This document shows positions 1 to 4,935 of a stretch of DNA of 8,810 nt, piece after piece. Made by a program: the position numbers and the translations under genes. The notes under the pieces were generated by a model that saw only the letters and a program-made list of their open reading frames with translations, was not told the DNA's origin and ran no database searches. The DNA comes from Microcoleaceae cyanobacterium UBA9251 (GTDB taxonomy: Bacteria > Cyanobacteriota > Cyanobacteriia > Cyanobacteriales > Microcoleaceae): NCBI GenBank assembly GCA_003542015.1, contig DPLL01000495.1, positions 1 to 8,810 of the forward strand, in the 5' to 3' direction. Positions within the stretch are counted from its first letter, which is position 1, and each line of letters begins with the position of its first letter.

Positions 1-239
1 ACCATTTGAGGGCTTTGCCAGTTTCTGAAACAAACTAGGGCCGCTCCGAGGTATGCCCCGCATTCAAAAACATAGGTGCCGATCGAGTACCAAAGCGGTA
101 GACCCTCTCCAGGGACGGAGATGCCGAACAGCAAAAAAAACAGCAGCGCCATGACCGCCCAGACAATGCCGACAATGACTAGGGTCTGAGCTGACAATAA
201 AGATGGAGATGTAGATGACTTTTCTGAAGTGCTACTCAT
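1..239 (-). CDS. Small membrane protein, N-terminal 79 codons (runs off the left edge)
   Basis: I do not recognise a named family. The visible part begins MSSTSEKSSTSPS, a Ser/Thr-rich hydrophilic N-terminus. A strong membrane helix follows at about residues 19-42, then a short loop with PGEGLPLW, then a second hydrophobic stretch at about 50-71. The frame is still open at base 1, so the C-terminus lies outside the window. The ATG at 237-239 has no strong Shine-Dalgarno directly before it. The same frame stays open upstream to a TTG at 294-296, which would add 19 residues (starting LDATYFLAIELL). The best ribosome site nearby (355-360) instead serves a separate small ORF. The gene follows the 414-1088 gene on the same strand, so the two may be cotranscribed. 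Coding status is supported by the long open frame and the clear hydrophobic pattern; function is unknown. Confidence 0.65.
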   Translation of the reverse strand, partial: MSSTSEKSSTSPSLLSAQTLVIVGIVWAVMALLFFLLFGISVPGEGLPLWYSIGTYVFECGAYLGAALVCFRNWQSPQM

Positions 240-259
240 AGGGATTCCAAGAGACCTAA

Positions 260-346
260 CTAGCAGTTCAATTGCCAGAAAGTAGGTGGCATCCAAACCA
301 ACTTAACAATTTGGTTGCAAATACAAGTTGGCCATCCAACCTGCAT
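260..346 (-). CDS. Possible 28-residue leader peptide
   Basis: An ATG at 344-346 opens a 28-codon frame ending in TAG at 260-262, 20 bases before the ATG of the downstream membrane protein. A perfect AGGAGG (plus-strand CCTCCT, 355-360) lies 8 bases upstream of the ATG. The peptide begins MQVGWPTCICNQ and has three Trp and three Cys, with no clear signal peptide or membrane helix. It overlaps a region that can fold in two ways. It could be a regulatory leader peptide, a small protein in its own right, or the real N-terminus of the downstream gene separated by a frameshift. The Shine-Dalgarno is the main support; I know of no homologue. Confidence 0.3.
   Translation of the reverse strand: MQVGWPTCICNQIVKLVWMPPTFWQLNC
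273..342 (-). promoter_or_regulatory. Leader with two mutually exclusive hairpins
   Basis: On the minus strand, segment A (336-342, AGGTTGG), segment B (325-331, CCAACTT) and segment C (298-304, AAGTTGG) compete. A-B forms a 7-bp stem with a 4-base loop and one G-U pair. B-C forms a perfect 7-bp stem with a 20-base loop. B cannot pair with both. A further 5-bp stem, TGCCA/TGGCA (287-291 with 273-277), lies nearer the downstream start. The arrangement resembles an attenuator or translational switch and overlaps the 28-codon ORF. Pairing was done by eye; regulation is an inference. Confidence 0.3.
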
Positions 347-354
347 ATCGCGTA

Positions 355-360
355 CCTCCT
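355..360 (-). promoter_or_regulatory. Perfect Shine-Dalgarno (AGGAGG)
   Basis: On the minus strand this reads AGGAGG, followed by 8 bases and the ATG at 344-346. It is the strongest ribosome-binding site in the left part of the window. It points to the 28-codon ORF rather than to the ATG at 239, so it bears on the unresolved start of the left-edge membrane gene. Confidence 0.5.
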
Positions 361-368
361 ACAGTCAT

Positions 369-404
369 GACAATTGTCTAAGCCCAATTGTCTAAGCAAT
401 TGTC
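369..404. repeat. Three CAATTGTC repeats upstream of the leader
   Basis: CAATTGTC occurs at 371-378, 385-392 and 397-404, and the first copy sits in the palindrome GACAATTGTC (369-378). The first two copies are each followed by TAAGC. Start-to-start spacing is 14 and 12 bases, so this is not an exact tandem array. The block lies between the stop of the 414-1088 gene and the leader ORF of the left-edge gene. A regulator-binding array is possible, but no known binding motif is recognised. Confidence 0.5.
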
Positions 405-413
405 AAAGATTTT

Positions 414-1088
414 TTATGATGCGATCCACAACTTGTTGAGGGCCGATTGTTTGAGCCAATCTAGAAACTGATTACGCTCCTGTGCTGGCATATCTTCCAG
501 CACGTCGCTCACTCCCTCAGCGAAGCCGGTATTGCCAAAATATGATTTGCCCAAACGGTGCAGTTCTTGCAACAATGTCTTGAGATGCTGCTCTTGCCAA
601 GGGGGTAGATTCAGACCTTTTAAGGGACTAACGGTGAGCCAATTTTTGATGGCATCAGGGGAGTCTGCCAGGGGGAAGTTTCCCTGCTGAAATACCTTGG
701 CGATATCTTTCTGAAACGATGTGGCTTGTCTTGCGCCTAGGAGGTCTTCTACATCGAAGTAAACAGCTTGGAGCAGCAGCAGACAAGCCTGTGCGAACAG
801 CGGTGCTTTGGCACAGGCCGTACCTGTCGGTTCTTCGCCGACAAGCTGGTCTAAACGAACTTTGCCCCAGACGCTATATCTATCCGGCTCTTCTAGCAGC
901 ACGCAGGCTTTGCCTTTGTTGTCGGTTAAGTCCCGCCACAAGGCTCTGGCGTCTTCTGCTTGTTTGCCGTTGAAGGCGTTGATTAGGCGGAATGTCTGCC
1001 CCTGATAATTGAGAATCGGGATTTGCTGATCCCGTTTTGGGTGTTGAAAATTCGTGATTTCAACATCCTGCCGTTTCAGAATAAACAT
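414..1088 (-). CDS. Npun_F0813-family conserved cyanobacterial protein
   Basis: This 224-residue protein matches my memory of a cyanobacterial family named after Nostoc punctiforme Npun_F0813, whose function is unknown to me. Recognisable parts are the N-terminus MFILKRQDVEITN, the segment ALWRDLTDNKGKACVLLEEP (about residues 49-68) and SVWGKVRLDQL soon after. No signal peptide or membrane helix is evident, so it is probably cytoplasmic. The middle (about 95-120) is Leu/Ala-rich and likely helical. The C-terminal third is helical and charged, ending with NKLWIAS. The ATG start agrees with the remembered family N-terminus. An AGGAG lies about 15 bases upstream of it, which is rather far. The next gene on this strand is the left-edge membrane protein, but 174 bases separate the coding regions. 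No regulatory site is clear in front of it. Confidence 0.85.
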   Translation of the reverse strand: MFILKRQDVEITNFQHPKRDQQIPILNYQGQTFRLINAFNGKQAEDARALWRDLTDNKGKACVLLEEPDRYSVWGKVRLDQLVGEEPTGTACAKAPLFAQACLLLLQAVYFDVEDLLGARQATSFQKDIAKVFQQGNFPLADSPDAIKNWLTVSPLKGLNLPPWQEQHLKTLLQELHRLGKSYFGNTGFAEGVSDVLEDMPAQERNQFLDWLKQSALNKLWIAS

Positions 1089-1245
1089 GACACTGCGATT
1101 TGACTCCTGTCATGGCCGAGGTGCTGTGCTTGTAATTGTAATCTCTAAACCAGTAATTCTATTCGTGGACTATTTGGACTAGGTTATTTTTGAGCTGCGA
1201 TCGCGCTCACCTTTACACCTTACCCTAGTTCACGTCCTATGATCT

Positions 1246-1304
1246 GGTTTTTCTAGAAGTGGATCGGGTCGCCAACCACTGAAAAACCTTGTTGCCGAAA
1301 GGCA
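1246..1304. other. Double hairpin of unknown function
   Basis: GGTTTTTC (1246-1253) pairs perfectly with GAAAAACC (1281-1288). Inside it, AGTGG (1258-1262) pairs with CCACT (1276-1280); the 3' arms are contiguous and the 5' side has a 4-base bulge. A second small stem, TGCC-GAAA-GGCA with a GNRA-type loop, follows at 1293-1304. No U-tract follows on either strand, so a simple intrinsic terminator is unlikely. It could be part of a small RNA or a mobile palindromic repeat. Confidence 0.35.
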
Positions 1305-1385
1305 CGCGCTCACCTTGACAATTGAATCTATGGGGTTCTAGATGAGGGTCAACTACCCAGAGAGTAACTTTTCTGCAAAATTTAC

Positions 1386-1415
1386 TTGCTCGATCGCACA
1401 CTGTACCGATACAAT
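1386..1415 (+). promoter_or_regulatory. Possible sigma-70 type promoter of tRNA-Arg
   Basis: TTGCTC (1386-1391) and TACAAT (1410-1415) are 18 bases apart and resemble -35 and -10 boxes. Transcription would start near 1422, leaving a 5' leader of just under 40 bases before the tRNA at 1460. Position and the good -10 box support it; the -35 box matches TTGACA only partly. Confidence 0.4.
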
Positions 1416-1459
1416 AATTTTGTTAGCGACTTTTTAGCTGACGTCTGATTTTTTGAGTT

Positions 1460-1533
1460 GGGTGCGTAACTCAGGTGGATAGAGTAGCTGCCTTCTAAGC
1501 AGCGAGTCGCAGGTTCGAGTCCTGCCGTACCCG
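1460..1533 (+). tRNA. tRNA-Arg (anticodon UCU)
   Basis: All cloverleaf parts can be read. The 7-bp acceptor stem is GGGTGCG with CGTACCC (one G-U pair). The D stem is ACTC/GAGT around a GG-containing loop. The anticodon stem is GCTGC/GCAGC with loop CTTCTAA, giving anticodon TCT, which reads AGA/AGG arginine codons. The variable loop has 5 bases, and the T stem is GCAGG/CCTGC with loop TTCGAGT. The discriminator base is G at 1533. The 3' CCA is not encoded and must be added after transcription. Total length is 74 bases, with no intron. Confidence 0.96.
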
Positions 1534-1560
1534 TTAACTAAAACCTAATAGCATCAATGC

Positions 1561-1600
1561 TTTGAGCCGTTCTTTACCGCAGAGTAGAGAGCGGCTCAAA
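1561..1600 (+). terminator. 13-bp stem-loop downstream of the tRNA
   Basis: TTTGAGCCGTTCT (1561-1573) pairs with AGAGCGGCTCAAA (1588-1600), 13 pairs including one T-G, around a 14-base loop. It lies 27 bases past the tRNA, where a terminator would be expected. Only a broken T-rich stretch (CCTTGTTTGTTGTG) follows rather than a clean U-tract, so it may serve as a weak terminator, an RNA 3' end or just an inverted repeat. Confidence 0.4.
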
Positions 1601-1605
1601 CCTTG

Positions 1606-1649
1606 TTTGTTGTGCATTTGTTGTGCGTTTGTTGTGCATTTGTTGTGCA
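1606..1649 (+). repeat. Four tandem copies of an 11-bp repeat (TTTGTTGTGCA)
   Basis: Units lie at 1606-1616, 1617-1627, 1628-1638 and 1639-1649. Three are identical and the second ends in G instead of A. This fits the short tandem repeats common between genes in filamentous cyanobacteria. An inverted copy follows immediately (see 1619-1676). Confidence 0.9.
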
Positions 1650-1676
1650 AGACAATTGCACAACAAACGCACAGCA
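1619..1676. repeat. 20-bp inverted repeat formed with the tandem array
   Basis: Bases 1619-1638 (units 2-3 of the array) pair with 1657-1676 over 20 pairs including one T-G, around an 18-base loop. Unit 4 alone (1639-1649) can instead pair with 1657-1667 over 11 perfect pairs and a 7-base loop, so two hairpin registers compete for the same 3' arm. There is no U-tract after it. It may be a palindromic repeat element or an RNA hairpin. Confidence 0.75.
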
Positions 1677-1726
1677 CTGCCTATCTGGGTCAGGTGGTGT
1701 CCTGGTATCCTTCTGATATGCACGGG

Positions 1727-1921
1727 TCAACTCTCGGCACCTAGTATCTCCAGAATCGCCTCTATATCTGCCAAGTCCGCCCTCGACTTTTTGCGCCGCG
1801 CTTTCAACTGGTTGAGTACATCGGCGGCATCGGGAAATTCTGCGACTACCAACAAAGCCCCCGATCGCCCACGCTGAGCTTTACTTCCTCATTTCCCCTC
1901 TGCGATCGGGTTACTATGCAT
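1727..1921 (-). pseudogene. Remnant of an unrecognised small gene
   Basis: The minus strand has a 53-codon open stretch from 1888 to a TGA at 1727-1729 that reads like real protein: ALLVVAEFPDAADVL, then the basic run KARRKKSR and an acidic amphipathic helix ending EILGAES. It contains no ATG. The frame is closed upstream by a TGA at 1889-1891, but beyond that stop it continues to an ATG at 1919-1921 (MHSNPIAEGK). The simplest reading is a decayed gene with an in-frame stop or only its 3' end left. It lies just past a tRNA gene, a frequent site of insertion and loss. I do not recognise the family, and chance coding character cannot be excluded. Confidence 0.35.
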
Positions 1922-2155
1922 GAGTATCTGAGTATTTCCTGCATCGCTTTTCAGTCAGTCAAAGCAGATCCAATATCATAAAAATACTATTATGTCAATA
2001 GTTAAATCAACTCAAGTTAAAACAGCCACATCCGGTTGTCAGCCCAGGAGCATCGAGGGGTTATCCTTAGTAATCAGGCTAGTTTCCTTTCATGTTTGGA
2101 TATGTTCGCAGCAACTTTTTCTTCGACAACATCATCTCATCTTGCCAGGAATTTA
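1922..2155. other. Spacer and 5' region of the M50-like gene
   Basis: The left part is AT-rich (about 1975-2010) and includes TACTAT at 1985-1990, which could be a -10 box, but no matching -35 box is clear. From 2036 the frame of the downstream gene is already open, with a TTG at 2036 and an ATG at 2102, but neither has a good ribosome site. I read this as untranslated leader. Confidence 0.4.
2147..2150 (+). promoter_or_regulatory. Ribosome-binding site that sets the M50-like start
   Basis: AGGA lies 5 bases before the ATG at 2156. The in-frame alternatives at 2036 (TTG) and 2102 (ATG) have nothing comparable, and the ATG at 2219 has its AGGA directly abutting it. This favours 2156. Confidence 0.55.
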
Positions 2156-3751
2156 ATGCTATTGTTCGACCACAGCGCGATCGACTTTCACAAACCCGTA
2201 TTAGCACAAGCAACAGGAATGCTAACTCCTGCTTCATCGGAAAATACGGCAACTATCGCACTTGTACTGGTGGCTGTGGGAATTCTGGGTTGGGGATTTT
2301 ATCGCGCCAGACCTTTTGGCAAACTGGGAATTTTGGCTTGGTTGCAGTCGGTTGTGCTCATCAGTCCCTGGCTGCTGTTCTTTAGTTTGTTCTCTGCTGG
2401 GATTTACCTAAATCTGGTGGCGGTATTGTTGATGCTGGTGGCATCAACAGGATTGTACATCTATCTGGGTAGGGAACTGCGATCTGCCGCAGTCGATGCA
2501 GAGTTGCGATCGCCCCCCGATACTACTGAGAGCAAGTCCCCAAGCGATGCGAATTCTGCCCCTGAGTCCCAGCCGACACCGCCCAGAGAACCAGTTAAAA
2601 TCGTAACATCGTCCCAGGCAACTAATCAATTAGAAATAATTCCGGTTCCCGCCGAAGACTTAAAAGCAATTCAAGGTATCTTTGGCATCGATACTTTCTT
2701 TGCAACAGAAACTATTCCCTATCAAGATGGGTTGATTTTCAAAGGAAATCTGCGGGGAGATCCAGAACAAGTACACTCGCGGTTGTCGGCAAGTTTACAA
2801 GCAAGATTGGGCGATCGCTACCGACTATTTTTAGTAGAAAATCAGGACGACAAGCCGGTAGCGATCATCTTACCCAGCGAAAACGACCCGCAGCCAACTA
2901 CCGTATCTCAAAACATCCTAGCATTGGTGCTGCTACTGGCCACCTTTGCTACTACATTGGAAACCGGTGGATTGCTCAGGGGTTTCGACTTCTTTAGCTC
3001 GCCGGCTAGATATCTAGAAGTGCTGCCAATCGCAGCAGGCATTTGGGCGGTTTTAGGCTCTCGTGAAATTGCTCGCCGAGTGCTGGCAAGTCGGTACAAT
3101 GTTGGCTTGAGTTGGCCGTTTTTTATACCAACTTGGCAAATAGGTTCTTTTGGGGCGATCGACCGTTTTGAGTCCCTGCTACCCAACCGCAAAGTGCTAT
3201 TTGACATCTCTATCGCCGGGCCAGCAGCCGGGGGAATAGTTGCTCTGTCCATGCTGGTACTGGGTTTGCTACTTTCTCACACCGGCAGTTTGTTTCAAAT
3301 TCCCGCAGAAATTTTTAAGGGTTCGGTTTTGGTGGGAACTTTGGCAAAAGTGGTTTTGGGTTCGGCTTTGCAGCAGCAATTGGTGGACGTTCATCCTCTG
3401 GTGGTGATCGGGTGGTTGGGTTTGGTAATCACGGCGATTAATTTGATGCCGGCCGGACAGTTAGACGGGGGTAGAATTGTGCAAGCAATCTACGGCCGGA
3501 AAACTGCTAATCTGGCGACTTTGGCGACTTTTGCAGTGCTCGCTATCGCTTCTTTAGTTAATCCTTTGGCTCTGTATTGGGCGATCGTGATTCTGATTTT
3601 ACAGCGGAATTTGGAGCGGCCGACGCTCAACGAGCTAACTGAACCTGACGATGCTCGCGCGGCTTTGGGTTTGTTGGCTTTGTTTTTGATGATTGCTATA
3701 CTATTGCCGTTGACTCCAGCTTTAGCTGGGCGTTTAGGCATTGGAAACTAA
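2156..3751 (+). CDS. EGY/M50-type site-2 protease homologue lacking the HEXXH motif
   Basis: This 531-residue integral membrane protein belongs to the cyanobacterial/plastid EGY-like group of M50 site-2 proteases. From the start there are hydrophobic segments at about 31-50, 57-80 and 83-105, then a Ser/Pro-rich linker (about 115-155). A soluble domain follows with FGIDTFFATE and the EGY signature GNLRG at 197-201, then a C-terminal block of membrane helices from about 250. The second active-site motif is intact: NLMPAGQLDGG (429-439), with Asp437 as the expected third zinc ligand. The first motif is not. Where family proteases have HEXXH, this protein reads REIAR (303-307): both zinc-binding His are Arg, while Glu304 remains. 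It is therefore probably not a zinc protease and may act as a binding or regulatory pseudoprotease. Plant EGY3 is a known member without HEXXH. The frame is intact throughout, so this is not decay. It is followed by a perfect hairpin at 3771-3794. Confidence 0.9.
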   Translation: MLLFDHSAIDFHKPVLAQATGMLTPASSENTATIALVLVAVGILGWGFYRARPFGKLGILAWLQSVVLISPWLLFFSLFSAGIYLNLVAVLLMLVASTGLYIYLGRELRSAAVDAELRSPPDTTESKSPSDANSAPESQPTPPREPVKIVTSSQATNQLEIIPVPAEDLKAIQGIFGIDTFFATETIPYQDGLIFKGNLRGDPEQVHSRLSASLQARLGDRYRLFLVENQDDKPVAIILPSENDPQPTTVSQNILALVLLLATFATTLETGGLLRGFDFFSSPARYLEVLPIAAGIWAVLGSREIARRVLASRYNVGLSWPFFIPTWQIGSFGAIDRFESLLPNRKVLFDISIAGPAAGGIVALSMLVLGLLLSHTGSLFQIPAEIFKGSVLVGTLAKVVLGSALQQQLVDVHPLVVIGWLGLVITAINLMPAGQLDGGRIVQAIYGRKTANLATLATFAVLAIASLVNPLALYWAIVILILQRNLERPTLNELTEPDDARAALGLLALFLMIAILLPLTPALAGRLGIGN

Positions 3752-3770
3752 TCATCAGGCTAGTTACCAC

Positions 3771-3794
3771 TAGGGTGCGCTGAAGCGCACCCTA
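3771..3794. repeat. Perfect 10-bp palindrome (TAGGGTGCGC-TGAA-GCGCACCCTA)
   Basis: The two 10-base arms are exact complements around TGAA, starting 20 bases after the stop of the M50-like gene. No T-run follows on either strand, so a classical terminator is doubtful. GGGTGCG/CGCACCC palindromes of this type are, as I recall, scattered between genes of many cyanobacteria as REP-like or MITE-like elements. It could still stabilise the 3' end of the mRNA. Confidence 0.7.
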
Positions 3795-3888
3795 AATTCT
3801 GATCGATTGACCTAATGGAAAGCTCGCAATTTGTTTAAACTTAATGTATCGAGTAAAAATCACTTATCTGAGCATCTAAGGTAAAGTT

Positions 3889-4839
3889 ATGGCTAATCAA
3901 CTTCCTCCTGTATTGGTAACTTTTGATGCAGATGTTTTGATGGCTGGCAGAACCCAAGTATGGCAAGAATATGCCAAAGTGGGAAGTTGCTATCTCCCAG
4001 AAGTAGTATATGACGAAATAGATTATTTGACAGGGAAAGCAGTAGAAAAAGCTCAAGAGCAAGTGGCTAGGGAGTTTATGCGTTTTTTTGCCGACAGTGG
4101 CTGGATCATAACTGATGCTCAAGAAACGCACCGAGCGCTGGAACCTTCTATTAAAAATCAAAGCAAACAAGCAATGCTCGTGGTGGCGACTGCTCAATGC
4201 GTTTACGGTTTGGCTCAGGAACGCCCAGACGCACTGGTAGTTTTTGTTTCCAACAGCCAGCCACTGCTGAAGCGGATGGCTTCTGTGGGGGCTGCGAATC
4301 TCTGCGGAATTACCGGGGCGATGCTGTTAAATTGGGCTAGGAAGGTGGAACGTCCGGCGGCGGCAACTCAGCAATTGCAAAGTTTGATGCGAACCCTCGC
4401 GGAACGCAAATCGACTCAGCCCAATCGCAGCAGCATTGAGGATGATGCTGTTAGCAAAACGGGGACTTCTACTAGCAGGTTAACGGGGACGCGCGACGGT
4501 TCTCAGTTGAAGCCGGTCAGAAGTTTTACTAAAACTAATAAAACGGCTTTTCCTGGGAGTCGCAGTTCGAGTGCCCGCCCGAAAAAGCCGCCTCGCAGTC
4601 GGGAGGAACCGCCGGAAATGCTGCCGGCTGTATATCGCATGAAACACATTACTCCTCCCAAAAAAAGGGGCGACAATTGGATTTCTCACACGCTCAATTT
4701 TTTGGGAGCATTATTTTTCTTGACGGTAGCGGTGGGTATTATGTGGCGGGTGTTGGATGTTAAAGGTTTTAGAAAGACTTTTGTGCCGGCCCTGCCGAAG
4801 CCGGTGCAACAATTTGTTAAGTCGATCGATCCTCGATAA
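3889..4839 (+). CDS. PIN-like domain protein with C-terminal membrane anchor
   Basis: The 316-residue protein has a PIN-like nuclease fold in about residues 8-155. It opens with LVTFDADVLM (Asp13, Asp15), followed by LPEVVYDEIDYL with Glu43, which match the first acidic sites of PIN RNases. The later sites look altered: the usual VSND is VSNS (Ser123), and the helix normally starting with an acidic residue before the ILA-like stretch reads SKQAMLVVATA. Residues about 157-260 form a Ser/Pro/Arg/Lys-rich, probably disordered linker. One membrane helix follows at about 271-289, then a short basic tail, KGFRKTF to the end. This predicts a cytoplasmic PIN domain tethered to a membrane by its C-terminus. 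RNA cleavage is uncertain; RNA binding is possible. The ATG has AAGG 7 bases upstream (3878-3881). TTGTTT (3831) and TAAAAA (3854) could be its promoter, weakly. No antitoxin-like gene adjoins it, so a VapBC pair is unlikely. Confidence 0.85.
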   Translation: MANQLPPVLVTFDADVLMAGRTQVWQEYAKVGSCYLPEVVYDEIDYLTGKAVEKAQEQVAREFMRFFADSGWIITDAQETHRALEPSIKNQSKQAMLVVATAQCVYGLAQERPDALVVFVSNSQPLLKRMASVGAANLCGITGAMLLNWARKVERPAAATQQLQSLMRTLAERKSTQPNRSSIEDDAVSKTGTSTSRLTGTRDGSQLKPVRSFTKTNKTAFPGSRSSSARPKKPPRSREEPPEMLPAVYRMKHITPPKKRGDNWISHTLNFLGALFFLTVAVGIMWRVLDVKGFRKTFVPALPKPVQQFVKSIDPR

Positions 4840-4878
4840 ATCATACCGATCGGACCGCTTCGGAAATTGAGAATTTTT

Positions 4879-4923
4879 GACCGCAGATGTAGGCAGATGT
4901 ACGCTGATTAACGCAGATGTAGT
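4879..4923 (+). repeat. Dispersed CGCAGATG-type repeat, copy 1
   Basis: The segment is built from related units of about 10 bases: CCGCAGATGTAG, GCAGATGTA, CGCTGATTAA, CGCAGATGTAG. A second copy, inverted and one unit shorter, lies at 8607-8640, and both contain ACCGCAGATG and ATTAACGCAGATG. It ends 12 bases before the ATG of the next gene, so it lies in that gene's leader. Confidence 0.8.
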
Positions 4924-4935
4924 GATGTTTGAATA

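Larger units (their letters stand above)
1089..1459. other. Spacer between the Npun_F0813-family gene and tRNA-Arg
   Basis: No convincing protein-coding frame is seen on either strand. The stretch should hold the promoter of the minus-strand gene on its left and that of the plus-strand tRNA on its right. It contains a HIP1 site (1197-1204), a 12-bp direct repeat CGCGCTCACCTT (1202-1213 and 1305-1316) and the structured segment 1246-1304, which is listed separately. Confidence 0.6.

Noticed and set aside
1315..1344. Promoter with TTGACA and TAGATG upstream of the tRNA
   Set aside because: The -35 box is perfect but the -10 box matches at only about half its positions; the pair at 1386-1415 is better placed.
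1562..1877. Two plus-strand frames across the 11-bp repeats
   Set aside because: They translate repeats and hairpins, have no ribosome site, and the minus strand reads more like protein over 1727-1888.
1889..1891. TGA read through as selenocysteine or recoded in the 1727-1921 frame
   Set aside because: No recoding signal or selenoprotein family is recognised; gene decay is simpler.
2036..2155. N-terminal extension of the M50-like protein from a TTG at 2036 or an ATG at 2102
   Set aside because: Neither has a good ribosome site and the added residues do not look like family sequence; the ATG at 2156 has AGGA at a normal distance.
2908..3252. 114-codon minus-strand frame inside the M50-like gene
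   Set aside because: It is the complement of conserved membrane-protein coding sequence with no start signal of its own.
3841..4197. 118-codon minus-strand frame opposite the PIN-like gene
   Set aside because: It is antisense to a well-supported gene and its translation resembles no family.
3889..4839. Toxin of a VapBC toxin-antitoxin pair
   Set aside because: It is too long, has a membrane anchor and altered acidic sites, and no small antitoxin gene precedes it.
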